Assembly (NCBI GenBank): GCA_001275005.1 | Contig: JWZX01000112.1 | Span: 1-15,936 of the forward strand | From: Chrysochromulina tobinii | Taxonomy: Eukaryota > Haptophyta > Prymnesiales > Chrysochromulinaceae | Direction of reading: 5' to 3' | DNA: 15,936 bases | Part shown: positions 1-8,600 of the stretch, in pieces | Numbering within the stretch: position 1 is the first letter of the stretch | How the letters are laid out: every line of letters starts with the position of its first letter | The notes under the pieces: generated by a model | What the model saw: the letters and a program-made list of their open reading frames with translations, nothing else | What the model was told of the DNA's origin: nothing | Databases searched by the model: none | Program-made: the position numbers and the translations under genes

Positions 1-1626
1 AGGGCGATTCAAGCACTCCGCCGCCACCCGAGCGCACTCGTGATGAATGACCTCATTGACGAGAGTCTCGGTCGGGAGCGGCGCCTTAGTTGAGAGCGGC
101 GGGGGCGGGGGGATCCCTGGCGCGGGCTTGGGGAGGAAGCTCGGGCGTGTCGGCCGGGGTGAGGGCAGCAGGGGCGGCGAGGGCGCTCTTGGCTCGGGCA
201 AGTCCGGCGTCGGGGAGGCTAGATGGACCACGCTGGGCGCTTGCGGCCTCTCTGCCGCCGCCAACGGCTTTTCCGTAACCGCCGGTTTCGTCGTCGGCTT
301 GGGCGATCCTAATCGGGCTATGCTCGCTTGGGCTCTCGGGACGGCCACGGCAGGCGCCGGTGCGCTCGCCTTGGGCGGCGGTGGCGGCGGGGGTGGGCGG
401 TTCAAGCACTCCGCCGCCACTTGAGCGCACTCGTGATCAACGACCTCATTAGTGAGCGTCTCGGCCACGCCAGTGAGATCGAGCGCCTCGCGCGCAACCT
501 CGGCGCACTCCTCCGCCACCACCTCTGCGACCATCCTATCGCGAATCGGCTCAAGCGCCGGCAATGCCTTGGGCTTCGCGAGCGCCTCGCGCGCCACCTC
601 GATGCTCTCCTCCGCCACCACCTCCTCGATGACCCTATCCCGCGTTACCTTTCTCTCGATCACCTCGCGCGCAACCTCGGCGCTCTCCTCCGCCACCACC
701 TCGGCGACCATCCTATCGCGAATCGGCTCGAGCGCCGGCAATGCCTTGGGCAGCGGCTTTCCAGGCGCAGAAGGTGGACTAGCCTTTGGTCTGCCAAGCT
801 TTGGAGGAGGCTCCGCGGCAGCGGGGGCGGTCGCCGCGGGGGGTTCCCCGAGCTTTGGGGGCGCGCGCACCGAAGGAGCCTTTGGCGGCGGCGGTTGCTG
901 CCCTGGCACTTCAGGCCTGTCAGGCGGAGGTGACTTCGGCTTGCTCGGCGTGTCCGGCTCCTCGATGAGCTTGCGCACGACTTTGCCGTCACGCCAATAG
1001 CCGGGCTTCCGTCGCCAGTACCCCGAAGTGGCACCCTCAGCACTGATGACGCGCTGGAGCGTGTCGCGCAAGAAGGTCGCGTACTCCTGAGGCTTGATGC
1101 CGCGGCTGTAGTGGTCCGCGAGCTCGAACAGCGAATCGAAAAAGAAGTCTCGCTCAAACTCCAAAATGTTGCCACTCGTGTCCTGTTCCCATGCCTCCTC
1201 AGCCTGCCGTCGTGCCTCTGCATCATCAAACTTGTGGCCCTTGGGCACGATGGCGAGATGGCGGCTGATACGCGAGTAGAGCTCGATGTAGTGCTCGCGC
1301 GTCATGGTGAAGGTCGTCGTGTCAAACTCCTCTTCGCTATCACTCTCCGAAAGGGCGTTCACCAAGTCACCGTTCAGATCGTAAACGGTCGCGTCCCAGA
1401 AGGCTTGCAGCGCGGCAATCACGGTGGAGTCCTCTCGGTTTTCTGCGCGCGCTTTGATAGCCTCCTTGGTGTACATGTCCTCGTCACCCTGAATAGTGTA
1501 CGGGATCTTCTGCAATTCCTTCGCACTCTTTACGAATGGGATGGCACCCTCACCAGGCGGAGAGATGAGTCCAACTCTCGGAGAGATGAGTCGAGGCTCG
1601 TCCGAAAGCTCAGTTCGAGGCGCCAT
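1..1626 (-). CDS. EF-hand-like, proline-rich protein with repeated amphipathic helices (3' end outside window)
   Basis: This frame is open from an ATG at 1626-1624 (context CACC-ATG-G, a good eukaryotic start) to the left edge, giving 542 codons without a stop, so the C-terminus is missing. I do not recognise the family. Residues about 75-175 look like a degenerate EF-hand pair: an FWDATVYDLNGD stretch, an acidic SESDSEEEFD run, then EQDTSGNILEFE followed by FFFDSLFELADHY and a QEYATFL helix. Residues about 225-290 are a Pro/Lys-rich linker. From about residue 293 on there are repeated helices of the form RDRMVAEVVAEESAEVAR, a shorter related ETLTNEVVDHECAQVAAECL helix, a Pro/Ala-rich linker, and the latter helix again at the edge. 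Calcium or calmodulin-type binding plus a scaffold role is only inference. No intron is needed. Its start lies 504 bases from the stop of the next minus-strand gene. The alternatives in the other frames are short Arg-rich shadow ORFs. Confidence is high that it is coding and low for any function. Confidence 0.85.
   Translation of the reverse strand, partial: MAPRTELSDEPRLISPRVGLISPPGEGAIPFVKSAKELQKIPYTIQGDEDMYTKEAIKARAENREDSTVIAALQAFWDATVYDLNGDLVNALSESDSEEEFDTTTFTMTREHYIELYSRISRHLAIVPKGHKFDDAEARRQAEEAWEQDTSGNILEFERDFFFDSLFELADHYSRGIKPQEYATFLRDTLQRVISAEGATSGYWRRKPGYWRDGKVVRKLIEEPDTPSKPKSPPPDRPEVPGQQPPPPKAPSVRAPPKLGEPPAATAPAAAEPPPKLGRPKASPPSAPGKPLPKALPALEPIRDRMVAEVVAEESAEVAREVIERKVTRDRVIEEVVAEESIEVAREALAKPKALPALEPIRDRMVAEVVAEECAEVAREALDLTGVAETLTNEVVDHECAQVAAECLNRPPPPPPPPKASAPAPAVAVPRAQASIARLGSPKPTTKPAVTEKPLAAAERPQAPSVVHLASPTPDLPEPRAPSPPLLPSPRPTRPSFLPKPAPGIPPPPPLSTKAPLPTETLVNEVIHHECARVAAECLNRP
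8..460 (-). repeat. Long-period direct repeat, copies at 8-67 and 401-460
   Basis: A block of about 60 bp recurs at a distance of 393 bp (131 codons, frame preserved). On the minus strand it encodes E-T-L-V/T-N-E-V-x-x-H-E-C-A-R/Q-V-A-A-E-C-L-N-R-P. Between the copies is a Pro/Ala-rich linker. This suggests a large helix-plus-linker repeat unit that may continue beyond the left edge. Confidence 0.75.
487..750 (-). repeat. Near-identical 87-bp coding repeats in the helical region
   Basis: Two copies (664-750 and 487-573), 177 bp apart, encode PKALPALEPIRDRMVAEVVA followed by EE-S/C-AEVARE. They differ at only a few bases (for example CTCGAG versus CTTGAG, GTCGCC versus GTCGCA, and AGC versus TGC). 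A third, more diverged copy (RDRVIEEVVAEESIEVARE) lies between them. The near-identity at the DNA level suggests recent duplication or gene conversion. Confidence 0.8.
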
Positions 1627-2130
1627 GGTGCCAAGAGTTCTGCCGGGCAATGCCGTGATACGGTGATCGGAATTGTCTGCACCGCGACACTGCGGCGCGT
1701 GTCCGAGGCCTCGGTCAGCGCAATGCAACTGAAACCTTCACCGAAACCGCGGAAGGACGCTCGGGTCGTCGTGGCGTGAGGCCTCCCTTATTGTTTTCTT
1801 TCTGAGCGAAACCGTCAAAATTCCTCAGAATAGTGTGAAATGAACTTAACCGTGAATATTCTTGTACCTCCGAGCTTATGATCTCCGCTCTAAATTGAAA
1901 CGAGTGGGTCGGTCCTTCGCTAAACGATGTGTGGTGGTTCCACACACTCCCGCCCCCTTAACACATGTCCTTGCTTGTGAGCATGTGCTCCGTGGCTGCG
2001 ATGAGGGCCTGAGGCCCATGTGCTGAGGCCATGGTATGCCGCTCAGCACGACCCTCTCCGCAATCCCAACCCACTGGCACGTTGTGGAAAGCTTGAAGCA
2101 TGAAGGTTAGCTGGCGTCGCCGCTGGCCCG
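1627..2130. other. Intergenic region with AT-rich island (promoter of the left gene, 3' flank of the large gene)
   Basis: No convincing gene was found here on either strand. Bases about 1785-1925 are clearly richer in A and T than the rest of the window. A 6-bp stem GTGTGG/CCACAC with a 5-base loop lies at 1929-1945, and a GGGCC-TGA-GGCCC palindrome lies near 2006-2018. I looked for tRNA cloverleaf elements and for the conserved starts of U1, U2, U5 and U6 and saw none. By position it holds the promoter and 5' UTR of the gene starting at 1626 and the 3' UTR of the gene ending at 2131. Confidence 0.6.
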
Positions 2131-5100
2131 TCACGATCGCATGCCCGCCGACATGAGCGGATGGCTCACCCCGTGCACGCGCTCGTACTCGGAGACCCCG
2201 GCGACGAAGGTGGCGGCGGCACGCCCAAGCGGGCGCTGCACCAGGTGCTCACCCTCGAGCAGCTTGGCCAAGGGCACGGGCGGCAGCTCGGGGAACTGCC
2301 GATGGATCTCGGAGAGGACTCGAGGCGCGTCCGCCTCGAGGAGCACCTGCCACAGACGATCCTCCCTGGCAGAGTCGAGGAGGAGGACGAGGGTCACCAC
2401 GGACGCATAGAGCGCCTCGTCGCGCACGTTGCGCGGCGGCGTGCCCGCGACGACGCTCGATAGGCGCGCCAGCTCGCGTGCGACGGTGCAGTCGCGCTGC
2501 AACGCGCTCACGAGCTGCTCGAAGAGCCTCGGCTTCGTGTGCCGGTGGGTGAGCACGGCTGCCAGCATCCTGAGCCCCTCAGAGCGGAGTGCCATACCCT
2601 TGTGGAACGGCACGAAAGTTCCGGGCAGCTTGATGAGGGGCAGCTCGAAGGTGCGCGTGTCGGGCAGCGCGCCGAGGAGGATGAGACGATCGACAGCATC
2701 GCTCGCCTCGATCTGCTGCCCAAGCACGCTCGGATCGGCGAGGAGCGCCTGCCACAAGCTGAGGCGCGCCTCGCGGCCGGCGGCGTACTCTTGCAGGAAG
2801 AGCTTCGGCACGCGCACCTGTGGGGAAGCAAGGGCGCCATGGTGAGCGTTTGCATGCAAGGCAGGAGGAGCTTCGGCACGCAAGGGCGCCATGGTGAGCG
2901 TTTGCATGCAAGGCAGGACGAGCTTCGGCACGCAAGGGCGCCATGGTGAGCGTTTGCATGCAAGGCAGGAAGAGCTTCGGCACGCGCACCTCGAGGCCGA
3001 GGCACGAGGCGAGCTCGAGTTGGCCGCGCTGCAGGTACTCAATGGCCATGCGCCCGAGCTGAAGCTTCTCGGCGAGGCCGGCGAGGGGCGGTGCCGTGGG
3101 CAGTTGGGGCAGCAGCAGCGAGCACAGCAACTCGAGGGCCGATCGCTGTAGCCGGAGTAACGGCATCTGCGCCACATCGGAGAGCACTGGGGGCGGCGAC
3201 ACGAGCGCACTATCTCCCGAGCCGAGATCCAGCGACGGTACGCCAGAGGCGAGCTGGCGAGGCGGGATGGCGCCCGCCGCGAGCGCCGCGCGCGCGATCC
3301 ACGCGACTGCGCCGGTGCGCACCAGCAGCTCGAGAGGCGCCACCTCAGCGGGCGCCCGTACCACCCCGGCTGCTTGGAAGAGACGAAAGCATGCCTGCAC
3401 CGCCGCCTCCGCCGCCTGCTCTGACGCTCGCGCCTCCGCGGCCGCTCGCGCCTCCGCGGCACCTGCCTTCTCCCACGTGCCGCTGTTCGCGCTCAGGGCG
3501 CTCGCGCTCACGACGCTGCGAGGGGTGCTGGCAGCGGCCGGGGCGGCCTGGCTCGAATGCTCGCGAGGCGTCATCCCGGGTGTCGTCACCGCCCCGCCAC
3601 GCGGCGAATCGTACAGCGGGTGAGGGCACGCATAGCCTGCCCGCTCGAGCGGGTTGGACAGCATCGCCGCGGGCACCCACGGGACCGTCGCGCTCGCCGG
3701 CGCGAGATCGCCATCTCGCTTGCCGGGTTTGGGGCGCGGCGCTGCCACGGGCAGCTCGCCGAGCGCGCGCCGCACCTGATCTCGCTCGGCGGCCGCTTGG
3801 AGCGTGCGCAGCGAGCGCTCGGCACGACGCACGCCAAGGGCGAGGGTGGCATGCAGGTAGGCGCGTTGGGAGGCGGCGTCGCCGCGGTGGTGGCCCCACG
3901 GGAGGCGCAAGCAGCTGCCCGCATGCAATAGGAGCAGGCGCTCCGCGCTCGCATCCAGAGGGCCATCGAGCTCCATCTCGCTCATGACCTCAAACTCGAG
4001 GTCACGCCGTATGGCCGCCTCGCGATGTCGCGCCGTCTCGAGCGCACTCGAGCCCCCGGGCTGCTGCCCCAACGCCGCCACGGCCGACAGGTTGCTCACG
4101 GTCGACTTTGGGGGTGCCACGTCACCCAGAGCCACGGGCGGCGGGCGCGGTGGCAGCGCGAAGGTAATTGGCTCGGGCGGTAGGCCATGGTCGTCGCCCT
4201 CGGCGACGAGCGTCGCGCGCGCGCGCGTGCCTACGACGGCGAGAGTCGGCGGCGGCGGCAGCTCGAGCCCCAGATCGAGCAACTTCTGACGAAGTGGCGT
4301 GCGCGCGTGCAGGTACTCGAGCGCCGGAGGTACTCCCTCGGCCACCACGCGCTCGAAGATGGCCCGCACGCCAAAGTCGACAAGCTGTTGGGCATCGGGC
4401 ACGCGCGTGGGCATGATGAGGTGCATGAGCCCGCCCCACACGTTGGCGCGCTGCATGGCCACGTGCACCTCGGGCTGGTCACTGAGCGCGAGCAGCCCGA
4501 AGAGCTCAACGCACTTCTCGCGCACGGCAAGTGCCTCGGCCGCGTCGTGCAAGGGTCGCGAGAGCGCGGCCATCATCGCATGCTGAGAGAAGCAGCCGTA
4601 GAGCATCGCCGTCGCCTCGGCCGACGCCGCCTCGAGCGCCGTCGCGGGCGCCGAGCCGCCACCGTCCAAACTCGGCGCCCGCGACGGCGCGCCACCGTCC
4701 AAGCTCGGCGCCCGCGACGGCGCGCCACCGTCCAAACTCGGCGCCCGCGACGGCGCGCCACCGTCCAAGCTGGGGCCGTGCTGGGAGAGCTTCGCAATGC
4801 GGACGAAGAGCTCGAGCGCCGCTGCGCGCACGCCCGCGTCGGCGTCCGAGAGGGCGGGGAAGGCGTGCTGCGGAACCTCGAGCTGCGCGCACATCCGGAT
4901 CCCCGGCTTGCGCCGCAGCATGCCGCCCAGGTGCGTGAGCGCGGTGCACTTGGGCGCGTCGTGCCGCGGCAGCGGCAGCGGCGGCATCCGAGGCGGCCTT
5001 GGAGCCTGACGCTGCAGAGTCGGAGGGCGGCGCGCTCGGATGGAGCCCGCACAGGCTCGCGAGCGCGGGGAGCAGCTCGGCACAATCGCCGCGCGTCAGC

Positions 5101-5604
5101 GTTGGGGGGGCGAGCAGCGTACGTGCCACCACACTCGACGCGCCAGCGCCAGCGCGGTGCGTGGTCTTGCCCAGGGCCGTCGCTCCGGCGGCGTCGGCAG
5201 CCTCGGCGGCCGCGGCAGCGTTGGCGGCTTGCAGCGCTTGGCGCAGCGAGGGGAGCGAAAAGGAACCAGTGCCGTCCTCGCCCAGCATGGCTTCGAGCAC
5301 TGGCTGCAGCGCCGCATGCAACGAAGGAGTCCATCGGTGCGAGCCATCGGGCGCATACGCGCGCCACGCAGCGCGCGGCGTGCTCGCGTCATGCACGAGG
5401 CTGGCGTACAAGGCCGCCGCGCCCGCCGACGACGGCGTGCAGTCCGCTGAGTCGTCCGAGATCGCCCGAGATGTCCGAGAGTTGCCCGAGATGTCGAGCA
5501 GCTCGCCACTCATTCCGCCGTCGAGTAGTGACGCGCCCGCGGGGCTTGCGCTCAGCCGGACGATGACGGACGCCGGGAGCGTCGTGGGGGGCGGCAAGGT
5601 GCCT

Positions 5605-5636
<32 letters not shown>

Positions 5637-8600
5637 CGCGGCGCTCGGCGCGCTCGGCTTGGATGGCATGTGTGAGGCGAGCCAGTCGGGCGCGAGGCAC
5701 GCTCGAGGGGAGGTGAGTCGCGCATCTCCGCACGCGAGCATCACGAGCTGCGACATCAGGGGCGCCACGTAGGGGCGCACGAACGAGTCGTTCAGGTCGG
5801 CACTCGAGATGAGAGTCCGCAGGGCGCGCCCAAACTTGAGCAGAGGGCCCACGCGTGGGTCGGAGCGCGGCAACGGCGGCGTCCCGTCCGCCGTGAGCTC
5901 GGCGAGGTCGTGAAGTACCATCAGACGCAGCGAGCCCCAGACGTCGTGCGTCACGATGGCCATACGCACGAGCGTACGACACGCCTCTGCCTCGGCGGCG
6001 GTCGTTGGGCGCGCCGGCCGAACAATGGAGCCAGCACCCCCGCTCGAGCTCGCACCGCTCGAGCTTCCGGGCGGTGGACCAGCCGCAAAGCTCACCGTCG
6101 GCCCTCGTGAGCTCGAGAGCGGGGCCACCGAAGCGCGACTCATGCACGTGTACGGGTCGATGCAGGTGTCGAAGGCGCGCTGGAGCAGCGAGTCAAACCC
6201 ATGGGTAGGCATACGTCCAGCCGCGAGGCGCAGCCTGTGGAGCTCCCGCATCGGGTTCGTCAGCTCGCGCTCAATGTAGCGCTCGGGCCTCGGCAGTTTC
6301 ATGTACTGCTGCGCCACGTGCTTGGCGGCGAGCAGCGTCCCCTGATCGATGGCAAAGAGCTTGCAGGCAAGCAGCCCGTCGAGGGAGGGGCGCGCCTGCG
6401 GGTGCGCCTGCAGGCAGCTCGCGATCACGTCGGCGATCGCTGGGGCGCCGTCCTCAGCGCGCGTGCCCGGCGGCTCGCCCGGCAGCTCGCCCGGCCATAG
6501 ATCGACCGGGATGGCATTGGGATCGCTCTTCACGGCCGCACGCCGTAAGCTGACCGATGGCAGCTGCGATGCCTCCACGAAGGCGCGAGCGCGGGGCAAG
6601 GCCGCGCCGCGCGCGCCACCCACCGCCCCACCATCCTCCTCGGCGCCCACGACGACGCTCGTGGGGCGCCGGAACGTCGAGGCGTCGTCGTGGGCGCGCT
6701 CCGCCGAGCGCCTGGCTTTGGCCTTGAGCGTCGCAAACGGGTCGTAGGTGAACGGCGGTACCGGCACGAGGGAACGGCTGCGCTCGCCCTCGGCCGGTGG
6801 CAAAGACGCGGCCGCGGCCGCGGTGGCCTCGGCGGCGGCCGCCCCAACCTCACTCAACTCGGCCGCGGCCGCCTCGCGCGCCTCGAGCTCCTCAACCGCC
6901 GTCCGTGGCCGCGATGGAGGCGCCGCCGCGGGCAGTGTGGTCGCCCGATGGTGCGCCGGCAGCGGCTCGAGTGTCGCTGCGAGGATCGTGGGCACAGCCG
7001 CTCGTGGGTCGAGTCCCAGTGCCGTGCAGTGCTCGAGCACGGACGTCGCATAGTCCGCTGGCGGCTCGCCGTAGTACGCCTCGAATAGGAAGCGACCCAC
7101 GTTCCACAGATCGATGCTCGCGCTCAGGAACTCACTGCCCTTCGAGTCGCGCCACGCGCCGCGGGGGTTGCCATCGGGGCCGGCGACGCCCTCACTGGGC
7201 ACGATGGTGCGGGCGAGCAGCTCGGGTGGGAGCAGAGCCTCCTCGAGAGGCGCGCCCACCATCCCCTCGAGCGCCTGAGCGCCCCAGCCCGAGGCGCTGG
7301 CGCGCGTGAAAGCTGCAGACGGGAGTGCGTCTGGCATCGAGCGCACGAGCGGCTTGGCGAACAGGACCTCATCGACACCGGTGGACGCCCGTGCTGCTGC
7401 CAAGTCGGCCCGAGGCGCGGCGGTCATCGCGCTGCTGATGGGCCCTCGGAGGGGCGGTAGCTCGTTCGCCGACAGAACACGGCCGCCGCCGTCGAGCGTG
7501 CTGCCATCAGTCAAGGCAAAGTTGGCGAGAGCCGACGGTCCCAGTTTGATGCGACGCCCATCCGAGGAGACGAGAATGTGCGAGAGGCGGAGCGTGCGCA
7601 GCAGGATGCCGCGCTTGTGCGCTGCTTGGAGCGCGAGTAGAAGCTGACGACCCCAGAGAGAGAGGATGTGCCGCAAGAGCAGCGCCTCGCCGCCGCCCTC
7701 GTCCTTGCCAACGCCGCCGTCCGCTGACGAGGGTTGACCCTTTTTGGGCTCCGCACCGAGCTTGCCGCCGAGAGGGCCGTTAAGCGCGAGCAGCTGGTCG
7801 AGTGGCGTCATGTTGGGCGTGGGCTCGTAGGCGAGGTGCGCTTCGTGCTGCCGTTGGCGCACCGAGGGAGGCGTGAGCTCATACCCGAGGGCACGTGTGT
7901 ACAGCTCGCAGGCATCGGCGAGGGCGCGGGAGGCAGCCACCTCGATGGCGAGATGGTCTCCACCTCGGGAGGAGCCGAGGGCAGCCTGCGACACCACCGC
8001 GACGCAGCCGATAGCGCCCCCACCAGAGCGCTCGTGCGCCGCGTATACGATCCGCGGGGGTTCGGAGGCGGACTCGATCGGCATCGAGCGATCGATCTCA
8101 TAAGGGGGCGGACGCGGCGGCGGCACATGAGGGGGCGACAGCTCGAACGCCGACTTGGCGCGTGGCGCGTACGGCGGCGGCGGCGGCGCGAGCATCTCGA
8201 GCAGCTGCCGGCGCACGTACCCGATGGCGTGCGCGCGGAGATGGGCATGCAGCGTGTCGAGCGATCTCAGCGCAATCTCGCCGAGCGCCTCCCAGCGTGC
8301 GGCGCGGCCCTCAGCGGCAAAGCGCGCCGCGTGGCGCGGGGTTGCGCACTGCTTCACGAGGTACGCCACCGTCGTACCCAGCGCGTGTGCATCGTCCCGC
8401 AGCCGTTCGATCGGATCCAAATCCTTGACGAGCCGCGTGAACACGAATTCGTCAATGCGCGCGCCGTTGCCGTACACCTCGCCGGTGTTGTCGGGCGGGG
8501 GCAGCCCGGGCTCGACCTGCCAAGGGTAGCGCATCTTTTCGGCGGGCACGCCGCCGTCGGGCGCGGGCTTCTCGATCAGCCCCTTTTGGGCCGCCCGCTT

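Noticed and set aside
1-750. SAC3/GANP-type helical region
   Set aside because: The E/V/A-rich helices are only loosely reminiscent and no PCI-like core is visible; the missing C-terminal part prevents a decision.
1627-2130. tRNA, spliceosomal RNA or spliced-leader gene
   Set aside because: No cloverleaf boxes, no conserved snRNA starts and no dinoflagellate-type spliced leader were found on either strand.
2131-5083. Reading the 3' part of the large gene as separate genes or a frameshifted pseudogene
   Set aside because: The 172-nt intron has a good 3' splice site and exactly restores frame and protein character; the frame on both sides is HEAT-like. Only the 49-nt switch remains doubtful.
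4187-5566. Long plus-strand open frame opposite the large gene
   Set aside because: It is Arg/Ala-rich without domains and mirrors the minus-strand coding frame; long antisense frames are expected in very GC-rich coding DNA. The same holds for 7734-8936 and 12862-13395 (minus).
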